Source: Variovorax paradoxus B4
Lineage (GTDB): Bacteria; Pseudomonadota; Gammaproteobacteria; Burkholderiales; Burkholderiaceae_C
Assembly: GCF_000463015.1 (NCBI RefSeq)
Contig: NC_022247.1
Span: 2,542,001 to 2,606,000, forward strand
Length of the DNA stretch: 64,000 nt
Reading direction: 5' to 3'
The notes under the pieces were generated by a model that did not search any database, was not told where the DNA came from, and saw nothing but the letters and a program-made list of their open reading frames with translations. Within the stretch, counting starts at the first letter, position 1, and every line of letters begins with the position of its first letter. A program made the position numbers and the translations under genes. Positions 8,091-16,191 of the stretch are shown here, piece by piece.

Positions 8091-9056
8091 TCAGGCCGGG
8101 TCTTCGGCGCTCGCCCGGTCCAGCATCTGGATGGTGCCGGCGTCGAGCTTCAGCTGGGTGGCCACGACCAGCTCTTCCAGCTGGGCAATCGAGGTGGCGC
8201 TGGCGATCGGCGCCGTGATGGAGGGGCGCGCGATCTGCCACGCAATGGCCACCTGGCCCGGCTTGGCGTTGTACTGCTGCGCCACCTTGTCGAGCGCCTC
8301 GAGAATGCGCAGGCCTCGCGGGTTCAGGTACTTCTTGGTGGTGTTGGCGCCGCGCGCGCTCTTGGAGGCGTCGGCCTCGGTGCGGTACTTGCCGGTCAGG
8401 AAGCCGGCCGCCAGCGCATAGAAGTTGATCACGCCCACCTCGCGCTTCAGGCACAGCGGTTCGAGCTCGTCTTCGAACACGGCGCGGTCGTAGAGGTTGT
8501 AGAGCGGCTGCAGGCTTTCGTAGCGCGCGATGCCCAGCCGCTCCGACACGTCGAGTGCCTCGGCCAGCCGCGGCGCGCTGTAGTTGGAGGCGCCGATGGC
8601 GCGCACCTTGCCGGCCTTGATCAGGTCGTCGAAGGCCTGCAGCGAATCCTCGAGCGGGGTGGCGGCATCGTCGTCGTGCGACTGGTACAGGTCGATGAAG
8701 TCCGTCTGCAGGCGCTTGAGCGAGGCTTCCACCGCTTCGCGGATGTAGGCCGGCGAGAGGCCCGACTTGCCTTCGCCCATGGGCTTGCCGACCTTGGTGG
8801 CCAGCACCACGCGGTTGCGCTTGCCGCTCTGCTTGAGCCACTTGCCGATGATGGTCTCGGACTCGCCGCCGGTGTGGCCCGGCACCCAGCTCGAGTAGAC
8901 GTCGGCCGTGTCGACGAAGTTGAACCCCGCGTCGACCCAGGCATCGAGCAGGCGGAACGAGGTGGCCTCGTCCGCCGTCCAGCCGAACACGTTGCCGCCG
9001 AAGGCAAGCGGTGAAACCAGGAGGCCGGAGCGGCCGAGCGAGCGGAGTTGCGACAT
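8091..9056 (-). CDS. Aldo/keto reductase
   Basis: A 321-residue NADPH-dependent oxidoreductase of the AKR superfamily (TIM barrel). Catalytic tetrad positions are visible in D-T-A-D-V-Y, L-A-T-K-V-G and Q-S-H-D-D-D. The cofactor-binding C-terminal region contains A-P-I-A-S-A-T. It reduces carbonyl groups; the substrate cannot be predicted. It lies 30 bases upstream of the chromate-transporter gene at 9087-9695 on the same strand, and converges on the GNAT gene with a 10-base gap. The C-terminus is slightly short of the longest AKRs but complete in motifs. Confidence 0.9.
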   Translation of the reverse strand: MSQLRSLGRSGLLVSPLAFGGNVFGWTADEATSFRLLDAWVDAGFNFVDTADVYSSWVPGHTGGESETIIGKWLKQSGKRNRVVLATKVGKPMGEGKSGLSPAYIREAVEASLKRLQTDFIDLYQSHDDDAATPLEDSLQAFDDLIKAGKVRAIGASNYSAPRLAEALDVSERLGIARYESLQPLYNLYDRAVFEDELEPLCLKREVGVINFYALAAGFLTGKYRTEADASKSARGANTTKKYLNPRGLRILEALDKVAQQYNAKPGQVAIAWQIARPSITAPIASATSIAQLEELVVATQLKLDAGTIQMLDRASAEDPA

Positions 9057-9086
9057 GAGTTTGTTTCCTGAGATAGAGAACGAGGA

Positions 9087-9695
9087 TCAGACGAAGCCCA
9101 CGGCACCGAGCAGCGCACCCGCACCCAGCAGCCAGAGCAGGTGGATGCGCGTGCGCCAGACGATAAGCGCGGCCACCGCGGTCAGCAGCCACAGATGCCA
9201 TGCGGGCGCGTCGCCGGCATGGTTACCCGCCGCCAGCACCCAGCCGGTGGCGATCAGCAGGCCCACCACCACAGGCGCCATGCCCTGCTTGAAGGCGCGC
9301 ACGCCGCGCCGGTCGCGGTTGCGGTGTCCCCAGCGCGTGGCAAGGTAGGTGAGGGTGGTGCTCGGCAGCATGATGCCGACCATGGTGACCAGGAGCCCGA
9401 AGAAGCCGAGCAGCCAGGCGCCCGGGCCCGCGCCGATGCCACCGCCCGCGTTGAGCCCGACGTTCCAGCCCATCAGCGCGACGAAGAGCACGTTCGGGCC
9501 CGGCGCGGCCTGGGCGATGGCCACGGAGGAACTGAACTGCGCATCGGTGAGCCAGCCGTGCTGCGTGACGAGGTAGCGGTGCATGTCGGGGACGGTGGTG
9601 ATGGCGCCGCTGATCGACAGCAGCGACAGCAGCAGGTACTGGCCGAAAAGCGCCAGCCAGTCGTGCCATTGCATCGCGATGGTCATCTGGCTCAT
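9087..9695 (-). CDS. chrA: Chromate transporter, ChrA half (second subunit)
   Basis: A 202-residue membrane protein of the CHR family with about six hydrophobic segments. The CHR signature is visible as S-I-S-G-A-I-T-T-V-P-D-M and Q-A-A-P-G-P-N-V-L-F-V-A-L-M-G. It is one of two half-size proteins that together make a short-chain ChrA, which exports chromate from the cytoplasm. The ATG at 9695 overlaps the stop of the first half by four bases (9692-9695), so the two are translationally coupled. The two halves differ in sequence and probably insert in opposite orientation. Confidence 0.9.
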   Translation of the reverse strand: MSQMTIAMQWHDWLALFGQYLLLSLLSISGAITTVPDMHRYLVTQHGWLTDAQFSSSVAIAQAAPGPNVLFVALMGWNVGLNAGGGIGAGPGAWLLGFFGLLVTMVGIMLPSTTLTYLATRWGHRNRDRRGVRAFKQGMAPVVVGLLIATGWVLAAGNHAGDAPAWHLWLLTAVAALIVWRTRIHLLWLLGAGALLGAVGFV

Positions 9696-10282
9696 GCGGC
9701 AATCCTGCGCCAGGTCCACGCACAGGCCACGCCGCCGACCGCCAGCAACACCCAGCCCAGCGGCAGCTTGAACAGGGCGATGGCGCCGAACACCAGCGCG
9801 ACGAAGGCCAGGCAGGTGGCAAAGCCCAGCGGATGCTTGCGCAGTTGCGGAATCAGCTTGACGCCGGTGGCGGCGATCAGCCCGCCCGACACCGCGCCCA
9901 TCCCGCGCAGCGCGGCGGCCACCTGCGGGTTGGCGGCGTAGTGGGCATAGAGCACGGCCAGCACGAGGATGACGACGAGTGGTATCGCGAGCATGCCGGC
10001 CACCGCGGCAACGGCGCCGCGCAGGCCGAAGTAGCGGTCGCCGATCATCAGGGCGAGGTTGATCACGTTCGGCCCCGGCATCACCTGGGCCACGGCCCAG
10101 TCTTCGAGAAACTGCTCGGGCGTGAGCCAGCGCTTCTTCTCCACCATCTCGCGCTGGACGATGGCCAGCACGCCACCGAATCCCTGCAGCGCAAGCCAGG
10201 TGAACGAAACAAAAAGGTCGCGTGGCGACTTCGGTTGCGGATGGGCGGACGGCGCCGCCGCGCCTGGAGGAGACGGATGCAT
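9692..10282 (-). CDS. chrA: Chromate transporter, ChrA half (first subunit)
   Basis: A 196-residue CHR-family membrane protein. After a short hydrophilic N-terminus come S-F-T-W-L-A-L-Q-G-F-G-G-V and V-M-P-G-P-N-V-I-N-L-A-L-M-I-G, the typical half-domain motifs, then four hydrophobic stretches. The ATG at 10282 begins M-H-P-S-P-P-G; a longer frame to 10336 would add an uncharacteristic Cys/Arg-rich leader. It is coupled to the second half downstream. It diverges from the YihY gene with 88 bases between. Export of chromate is inferred from the family; no ChrB-type regulator is nearby. Confidence 0.88.
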   Translation of the reverse strand: MHPSPPGAAAPSAHPQPKSPRDLFVSFTWLALQGFGGVLAIVQREMVEKKRWLTPEQFLEDWAVAQVMPGPNVINLALMIGDRYFGLRGAVAAVAGMLAIPLVVILVLAVLYAHYAANPQVAAALRGMGAVSGGLIAATGVKLIPQLRKHPLGFATCLAFVALVFGAIALFKLPLGWVLLAVGGVACAWTWRRIAA

Positions 10283-10370
10283 GTGGGTGCGATTATCGTA
10301 GCCAGGCCTGCAACATGCCGGGCATCGGGCTGACATGCCCCTGCATCACTCGACGGGAGACTCCACCGCC

Positions 10371-11285
10371 ATGCAAATCCGCGCGCTCTTCGATCTCTGC
10401 AGGCAGGCCGTCGCCTCCTGGTCCAACGACTACGCCCCGAGCATGGGCGCCGCACTGGCCTACTACACGGTGTTCTCGATCGCGCCGCTGCTGCTGATCG
10501 TGATCTCGGTGGCGGGGCTGGTGTTCGGCCAGGAGGCCGCGCGCGGCGAGATCTTCGCGCAGCTCTCCGGCCTCATGGGCGAGCAGGGTGCGGCGGCAGT
10601 GCAGGGCATGCTGCAGGCGGTCAACAAGCCGGCCGAAGGCATCGTGGCCACGGTGGTCGGCATCGGCCTGCTGGTGGTGGGCGCAACCACCGTCTTCGGC
10701 GAACTGCAGGATGCGCTCGACCGCATCTGGCGGGCACCGGCGCGTGCCAAGAGCAAGGGCCTCTTCAAATTGCTGCGCGTGCGGCTGCTGTCGTTCAGCA
10801 TGATCATGGCCATCGGCTTCCTGCTCATGGTGTCGCTGGTGGCAAGCGCGGCGCTCGCGGCGCTGAGCAAGTGGTGGGCGCCGGTGTTCGGCGGCTGGGC
10901 CACGCTGGCGCAGGCGGTGAACTTCGTCTTCAGCTTCGCGATGGTGACGGTGATCTTCGCGATGATCTACAAGATCATGCCGCGCGCCAGGGTGCAGTGG
11001 CGCGACGTGTGGGTGGGGGCGGCGGTCACGGCGCTGCTCTTCACCATCGGCAAGCACCTCATCGGCCTGTACATCGGCAAGAGCAGCGTGGCCTCCGGCT
11101 ACGGCGCCGCGGGCTCGCTGGTGGTGGTGCTGGTGTGGGTGTACTACTCGGCGCAGATCTTCCTGCTCGGGGCCGAGTTCACCTGGGTGTATGCCAGGAC
11201 CTATGGCTCCCTCAGGCATGTCAAGGACCCCGGCGACGCGACCAATCCTTCACCGACGCGCTCGGACCCGCTGCCGCAGCGCTAG
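10371..11285 (+). CDS. YihY/virulence factor BrkB family membrane protein
   Basis: A 304-residue inner-membrane protein with about six hydrophobic segments. The family motif W-S-N-D-Y-A-P-S-M-G-A-A-L-A-Y-Y-T is near the start, and Y-G-A-A-G-S-L-V-V-V-L-V-W-V-Y-Y-S-A-Q-I lies near residue 250. Formerly called ribonuclease BN by error; the real role is unknown, perhaps in envelope transport. I chose ATG 10371 (M-Q-I-R-A-L-F), preceded by GGGAG, over the in-frame ATG at 10335. The last 20 residues are hydrophilic. It abuts the converging DUF924 gene. Confidence 0.88.
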   Translation: MQIRALFDLCRQAVASWSNDYAPSMGAALAYYTVFSIAPLLLIVISVAGLVFGQEAARGEIFAQLSGLMGEQGAAAVQGMLQAVNKPAEGIVATVVGIGLLVVGATTVFGELQDALDRIWRAPARAKSKGLFKLLRVRLLSFSMIMAIGFLLMVSLVASAALAALSKWWAPVFGGWATLAQAVNFVFSFAMVTVIFAMIYKIMPRARVQWRDVWVGAAVTALLFTIGKHLIGLYIGKSSVASGYGAAGSLVVVLVWVYYSAQIFLLGAEFTWVYARTYGSLRHVKDPGDATNPSPTRSDPLPQR

Positions 11286-11837
11286 CTAGCCGGAGAAGCC
11301 GCCTTCGTCCAGGAAGCGCTGTTCCTCCGCGCTGCTGGTGCGCCCGAGCAGCCTGTTGCGGTGCGGAAAGCGGCCGAAGCGCGCAATGATGTCGCGGTGC
11401 AGCACCGCGAAGCGCTGGGTGTTGGCATCGAGCGCCGCGTTGAGCTCGACCGAGCGTTCCTGATCGGCCAGCGACTCGGAGTGCATGAAGGGCAGGTAGA
11501 AAAAACGCCGCAGGTCTTCGTCGGTCTTCAGGTCGATGCCGGCTGCGATCGCCTGGCGGGCGATGGCCAGGGCCCTGGCATCGGTGGCCAGCATGCGGGC
11601 GTCGCCGCGCCAGGTGTTGCGCGGAAACTGGTCGAGCAGCACCAGCAACGCCAGGGCGCCCTCGGGGTCGTGCGCCCAATGGTCGAGTTCGCCGCGCGCG
11701 GCTGCCTGGTGGACGGGGAGGAAGCGTTCGCGGAACTGCGCATCGAAAGCTTCGTTCTTGGCAAACCATCGTTCGGGTCCGGCGTTGCGCCAGAAGTCGA
11801 CGATGTCGCGGGCAGTGGGGAGGTCGGCAGGATGCAT
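11286..11837 (-). CDS. DUF924 family protein
   Basis: A 183-residue, probably all-helical cytoplasmic protein. The family hallmarks are I-V-D-F-W near the start, L-L-D-Q-F-P-R-N in the middle, and F-Y-L-P-F-M-H-S-E-S-L-A-D-Q-E. The ATG at 11837 (M-H-P-A-D-L-P) matches the usual family start; a longer frame to 11933 lacks family similarity. Function is unknown; the conserved His/Glu/Asp set suggests metal binding or hydrolysis. It ends one base after the stop of the converging YihY gene. Confidence 0.85.
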   Translation of the reverse strand: MHPADLPTARDIVDFWRNAGPERWFAKNEAFDAQFRERFLPVHQAAARGELDHWAHDPEGALALLVLLDQFPRNTWRGDARMLATDARALAIARQAIAAGIDLKTDEDLRRFFYLPFMHSESLADQERSVELNAALDANTQRFAVLHRDIIARFGRFPHRNRLLGRTSSAEEQRFLDEGGFSG

Positions 11838-11952
11838 CGCCGCATTCTCTTTCAGCGCGCGCCCGGCCGGCAAAGTCGCGGTGGTGGCCGACAAGGCGAA
11901 GCGCAAGGCCTGCCTATGCTGTAGCGGTTTCATAACTCAGGAGATCAAGCTC

Positions 11953-12402
11953 ATGACCCGATATGGCAGCTTTTTGCGCGCAACCCTCATCGCCGGCGTG
12001 GCCACTGCCGCGCTGGCCGGCTGCGGGATGATGTCCAGGTCGAACACCGCGAACTTCAGCGGCGCGATGAACGCCGCCAGCGAAGTGCCGCCCAACATGA
12101 CGCGCGGCAGTGGCATGGCGGAAGCCTGGCTCAACAAGGACACCAATGTCCTGAAGTACAAGATCACCTACAACGGCCTGAGCGGCCCGGCCACGGCCGC
12201 GCACTTCCACGGCCCCGCGGCAGCGGGCGCCAATGCCGGCGTGGTGCTGCCCTTTGCCAATGCGGCCAGCCCGATCGAGGGCCAGGCCACGCTCACGCCG
12301 GCGCAGGCGGCCGACCTGATCGCAGGCAAGTGGTACGCCAACATCCACACCGCCGCCAATCCGGCCGGCGAAATCCGGGGACAGATGCTGCCCAAGATGT
12401 AA
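11953..12402 (+). CDS. CHRD domain lipoprotein
   Basis: A 149-residue secreted protein. A signal peptide ending in L-A-G-C-G is a lipobox, so it is probably a lipoprotein. The CHRD domain follows, with A-S-E-V-P-P near residue 42, T-A-A-H-F-H-G-P in the middle and the closing N-P-A-G-E-I-R-G-Q. CHRD domains occur in chordin and in many bacterial envelope proteins with no defined function. It stands alone between the divergent DUF924 gene and the patatin gene. Confidence 0.85.
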   Translation: MTRYGSFLRATLIAGVATAALAGCGMMSRSNTANFSGAMNAASEVPPNMTRGSGMAEAWLNKDTNVLKYKITYNGLSGPATAAHFHGPAAAGANAGVVLPFANAASPIEGQATLTPAQAADLIAGKWYANIHTAANPAGEIRGQMLPKM

Positions 12403-12451
12403 GGGCGCCCGGTCAGCTTGCCGTCGTGGGGCTGGTGTCAAATGACACCCC

Positions 12452-13663
12452 ATGACGACGACGCAGAAGACGCCCCGGAAGCCCCGGACGGCAGGCAAGG
12501 CCCCCAACACCTTCGAGGCGCGCCGCGAAGACATGCGCGCCGCGCGCAAGGCGCTGGTGCTGCAGGGCGGCGGTGCCCTTGGCGCCTACCAGGCCGGCGT
12601 GTATGCCGCGCTCAGCGAGACCGACCTGCAGCCGCACTGGATTGCCGGCGTCTCGATCGGCGCCATCAATGCGGCGCTGATCGCGGGCAATGCGCCCGGG
12701 AAGCGGGTCGACCGGCTGCGGGAGTTCTGGCACCTGGTGTCTTCCGGACCGGCGCAGCGCCTGCCTTCATGGCTGGGCGACCGCGCCACGCAGAACCAGT
12801 GGAGCGCCAGCATGGCGATGCTGGTGGGCATTCCGGGCTTCTTCGAGCCGCGCTATTCGCCCGCGCTGCTGATGGGCGCCGCGGCGCCGCTCCTGAGCTA
12901 CTACGACACCACGCCGCTCAGGCTCACGCTCGAGCGCCTGATCGACTTCGACCGCATCAACGCGTGCGAGGCGCGCTTCAGCGTGGGCGCGGTCGACGTG
13001 CGCACCGGCAACTCGGTGTACTTCGACAACACGCGCCAGCGCATCGGCCCGGAGCACATCATGGCCAGCGGCGCGCTGCCGCCGGGCTTTGCGCCCGTCA
13101 GCATCGACGGCGACGACTACTGGGACGGCGGCATCGTCTCGAACACGCCGCTGCAGTACGTGCTCGACATCCATCCGCGCTCCGAGCCGCTGGTGGTGCT
13201 GCAGGTCGACCTTTTCAATGCACGCGGCGAGATGCCGCGCACGCTGTCGGGCGTGATGGAGCGGCAGAAGGACATCACCTATTCGAGCCGCACCCGCATG
13301 AACACCGATGCATTGGCCGCCAACCTGAACCTGCAGCAGGCCATCGCGGACCTGATCTCCAAGCTGCCGGCGCACCTGCGCAACGACCCTTCGGTGCTGG
13401 CGGTGCAGGCCGAGCTCACGCACCATCCGATCGACATCTTCCACCTGATCTACCGCGACAAGCCCTACGAGGTCGAATCGAAGGACTACGAGTTCTCGCG
13501 CGCTGCCGTCGAAGAGCATTGGGAGGCCGGCGCGCGCGACATGCGGCGGACGCTGGCGCACCCCGAAACGCTGCGCAGCGACGCCACCGTGAACGGCGTG
13601 ACCACCTTCGACCTCGGCGAGCCCGGCGTGGAGCGCGTCAAGCGTCCCGGGCTGTCGCGCTGA
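12452..13663 (+). CDS. Patatin-like phospholipase with DUF3734
   Basis: A 403-residue acyl hydrolase. The patatin domain (about residues 30-240) shows the oxyanion loop Q-G-G-G-A-L-G-A-Y-Q-A-G, nucleophile elbow G-V-S-I-G-A-I-N, and the dyad Asp in W-D-G-G-I-V-S-N-T. The C-terminal ~140 residues fit DUF3734 (Y-S-S-R-T-R region, H-P-I-D-I-F-H-L-I-Y). It lies 78 bases upstream of a 3-hydroxybutyrate dehydrogenase gene on the same strand, a pairing often seen in polyhydroxybutyrate-making betaproteobacteria. A role in PHB or lipid turnover is inferred from context. Confidence 0.88.
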   Translation: MTTTQKTPRKPRTAGKAPNTFEARREDMRAARKALVLQGGGALGAYQAGVYAALSETDLQPHWIAGVSIGAINAALIAGNAPGKRVDRLREFWHLVSSGPAQRLPSWLGDRATQNQWSASMAMLVGIPGFFEPRYSPALLMGAAAPLLSYYDTTPLRLTLERLIDFDRINACEARFSVGAVDVRTGNSVYFDNTRQRIGPEHIMASGALPPGFAPVSIDGDDYWDGGIVSNTPLQYVLDIHPRSEPLVVLQVDLFNARGEMPRTLSGVMERQKDITYSSRTRMNTDALAANLNLQQAIADLISKLPAHLRNDPSVLAVQAELTHHPIDIFHLIYRDKPYEVESKDYEFSRAAVEEHWEAGARDMRRTLAHPETLRSDATVNGVTTFDLGEPGVERVKRPGLSR

Positions 13664-13741
13664 ATGCGAGCCGCGATGGCGGCCGCGCTCGCCTGAATCC
13701 TGCAATCCGTTTTTTTCCTCCAACCCTCAAGGACATTCACC

Positions 13742-14524
13742 ATGCAACTCAAGGACAAGGTCGCCTACATCACCGGTTCGGCCAGCGGCATCGGCAAGGA
13801 GATTGCCATTCTGTTTGCGCGCGAGGGCGCCAAGGTCGTCATTGCCGACCTCAACAAGCAGGCTGCCGACGCCACCGCGGCCGAACTCCAGGCGACGGGC
13901 GCGCAGGCCATGGGCGTGGCGGTGGACGTGACCCGCGAAGACCAGGTCGACGCCTCGGTCGAGGAGGCGGCCAAGGCCTTCGGTGGCATCGACATCCTGG
14001 TCAGCAACGCGGGCGTGCAGATCGTTCATCCGGTCGAGGAATTCAGTTTTGCCGACTGGAAGAAGATGCTCGCGATCCACCTCGACGGCGCCTTTCTCAC
14101 CACCAAGGCCTGCCTCAAGCACATGTACGCCCAGGGCCGTGGCGGCAGCGTGATCTACATGGGATCGGTGCACTCCAAGGAAGCTTCGCTGCTGAAGGCG
14201 CCCTACGTCACCGCCAAGCACGGCCTCATCGGCCTGGCCAAGACAGTGGCGAAGGAAGGCGCGAAGCACGGCGTGCGCGCCAACGTGATCTGCCCGGGCT
14301 TCGTGCGCACGCCGCTGGTCGAGAAGCAGATTCCCGAGCAGGCGAAGACGCTCGGCATCACCGAGGAACAGGTCGTCAGGAACGTGATGCTGAAGGAAAC
14401 GGTCGATGGCGAGTTCACCACCACCGACGACGTGGCGCGCGTGGCGCTGCTGTTCGCGGCCTTCCCGACCAATGCGCTGACCGGCCAATCGCTGGTGGTG
14501 AGCCACGGCTGGTTCATGCAGTAG
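13742..14524 (+). CDS. bdhA: 3-hydroxybutyrate dehydrogenase
   Basis: A 260-residue short-chain dehydrogenase. The NAD site is T-G-S-A-S-G-I-G, then N-A-G-V-Q in strand 4, the catalytic Ser in Y-M-G-S-V-H-S, and Y-V-T-A-K as the active-site Tyr/Lys. The [10 protein letters not shown] and H-S-K-E-A-S segments and the ending S-H-G-W-F-M-Q are typical of D-3-hydroxybutyrate dehydrogenase. It oxidises 3-hydroxybutyrate to acetoacetate with NAD in PHB or ketone-body breakdown. It probably shares a transcript with the upstream patatin gene. Confidence 0.93.
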   Translation: MQLKDKVAYITGSASGIGKEIAILFAREGAKVVIADLNKQAADATAAELQATGAQAMGVAVDVTREDQVDASVEEAAKAFGGIDILVSNAGVQIVHPVEEFSFADWKKMLAIHLDGAFLTTKACLKHMYAQGRGGSVIYMGSVHSKEASLLKAPYVTAKHGLIGLAKTVAKEGAKHGVRANVICPGFVRTPLVEKQIPEQAKTLGITEEQVVRNVMLKETVDGEFTTTDDVARVALLFAAFPTNALTGQSLVVSHGWFMQ

Positions 14525-14650
14525 CGAAAAAGACGCCGCTTCGCGCGGCGCACGATGGTTCACCCTAATGTCTCTGGCGAGCGAACTGTGAGAAAAACCT
14601 GTTTGCCGTTCAATCGTCATACCAATGACTTTCGCCAGGAGACAAAAACC

Positions 14651-15658
14651 ATGCGTGTTCGTTCAGCCGGCTTCTTTTCGCGCCGCTCCTTCGTGGCCCA
14701 TGCCGCAGGCGTCGCAGCGGGGCTCGCCATGTTCGCCGCGGCAGCGCCCGCGGCTGCCCAGGGGTATCCCAGCCGGCCCGTCACGCTGATCGTTCCATGG
14801 GGTGCGGGCGGCGGCACCGATGCCACGGCGCGCATCATCGCGAGCCTGCTCGAAAAGGAACTCGGCCAGCCGATGACGGTGGTGAACCGCACCGGCGGCA
14901 ACGGCGTGGTGGGCCATGCGGCCATTGCCGCCGCGCCGCCCGACGGCTACACCATCGGCATGGCCACGGTCGAGATCGGCATGATGCACTGGCAGGGGCT
15001 GACGCCGCTGACCAGCGCCTCGTACACGCCGATCGGCCTCGCCAATCTCGACCCGGCCGGCATCCAGGTGCGCGCCGACGCGCCCTACAAGACTGTCGCC
15101 GAACTGCTGGCGGCCATCAAGGCCAGTCCCGGCAAGCTCAAGGCCTCCGGCACGGGGCAGGGCGGTATCTGGCACCTGGCCATCGCGGGCCTGCTGCGCG
15201 ACCAGAAGATCGACCCCGCGGCCGTGCCCTGGGTGCCGAGCAATGGTGCCGCGCCGGGCCTGCAGGACGTGGTGGCGGGCGGTGTCGAGATCGCGCCGGT
15301 CTCGCTGCCCGAGGCGCGTTCGCTGATCGATGCGGGCAAGGTCAAGAGCCTTGCGATCATGAGCGACAAGCCCTCGGCCCTCTATCCCAACGTGCCCACG
15401 CTCAAGGCTGCCATCGGCAGCGACTGGTCGATGGCGGCCTGGCGCGGCATCGTCGCGCCCAAGGGCCTGCCCGCCGACGTGCGCGACAAGCTCGCGGGCG
15501 CGCTCAAGAAAGTGGTGGCGAGCAAGGAATACACCGACTTCATGGCCTCGCGCGGCTTTGGGGTGATCTATGCGGGCCCCGACGACTTCGCCGCCTACAT
15601 GGCCAAGTCCGACGCCGAACTCGGCGCAACCATGAAGGCCGTGGGTATCGTCAAGTGA
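14651..15658 (+). CDS. tctC: Tripartite tricarboxylate transporter substrate-binding protein (Bug/TctC)
   Basis: A 335-residue periplasmic receptor of the Bug family. The signal peptide contains S-R-R-S-F-V-A (twin-arginine-like) and ends near A-A-A-Q. Mature-protein family signatures are Y-P-S-R-P-V-T-L-I-V-P-W-G-A-G-G-G-T-D, G-H-A-A-I-A-A-A-P-P-D-G-Y-T and the C-terminal lobe. It captures a carboxylate ligand and hands it to the TctAB membrane proteins encoded next. Start ATG 14651 follows AGGAGACAAAAACC. The ligand cannot be told; Bug proteins bind citrate, nicotinate, aromatic acids and others. Confidence 0.92.
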   Translation: MRVRSAGFFSRRSFVAHAAGVAAGLAMFAAAAPAAAQGYPSRPVTLIVPWGAGGGTDATARIIASLLEKELGQPMTVVNRTGGNGVVGHAAIAAAPPDGYTIGMATVEIGMMHWQGLTPLTSASYTPIGLANLDPAGIQVRADAPYKTVAELLAAIKASPGKLKASGTGQGGIWHLAIAGLLRDQKIDPAAVPWVPSNGAAPGLQDVVAGGVEIAPVSLPEARSLIDAGKVKSLAIMSDKPSALYPNVPTLKAAIGSDWSMAAWRGIVAPKGLPADVRDKLAGALKKVVASKEYTDFMASRGFGVIYAGPDDFAAYMAKSDAELGATMKAVGIVK

Positions 15659-15701
15659 ACGCCGAAGGGCGTGCGCACGTGCCCGGCGGGGGGGCGGCGC
15701 G

Positions 15702-16175
15702 ATGAAATTCAACGACGCGATCTTCGGTGCGATCCTGCTGGCGCTCGGTATCGTGGTGCTTGCCGTGGTGCAGGGCTACCCCGGCATACCGGGCCAGCAG
15801 GTGGGGCCGGCGCTGTTTCCGGGGCTGCTTGCCATCGGGCTGTGCATCTGCGGCGCGATGCTGCTGGCCAAGGGCGGGCGCGAGCGCCACGCCGTGGCCT
15901 GGGTGCGGCTCGGCGACTGGGCCGCTTCGCCGCGCCACGTGCTGGCCGCCGCGCTGGTCATCGGCGCGGTGCTGTTCTACATCTTCGCCTCCGAGCGGCT
16001 CGGCTTCCTGCCGACGGCGGCAATCTCGCTGCTGGCGCTGATGCTCGCCATGCGCGTGCCGCCGGGCCGCGCACTGCTGATTGCGCTGATTGCCACGCTG
16101 GTGATCCATACCGCGTTCTACAAGCTGCTGCGCGTACCGCTTCCCTGGGGCGTCCTGACACCCATCGCCTGGTAA
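15702..16175 (+). CDS. tctB: Tripartite tricarboxylate transporter TctB
   Basis: A 157-residue small membrane subunit with four hydrophobic segments and the usual P-x-x-F-P-G-L-L motif after the first one (Q-V-G-P-A-L-F-P-G-L-L). TctB proteins are the poorly conserved small partner of TctA in secondary tripartite carriers. It sits 43 bases after tctC and 16 bases before tctA in a clear operon. Confidence 0.88.
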   Translation: MKFNDAIFGAILLALGIVVLAVVQGYPGIPGQQVGPALFPGLLAIGLCICGAMLLAKGGRERHAVAWVRLGDWAASPRHVLAAALVIGAVLFYIFASERLGFLPTAAISLLALMLAMRVPPGRALLIALIATLVIHTAFYKLLRVPLPWGVLTPIAW

Positions 16176-16191
16176 CCGGAAACTTCCACTC

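Noticed and set aside
14530..14555. Hairpin GCCGC-TTCG-CGCGGC after the 3-hydroxybutyrate dehydrogenase gene as a terminator
   Set aside because: No T tract follows on the plus strand; the run of A before it would only serve the opposite strand, where no gene ends.
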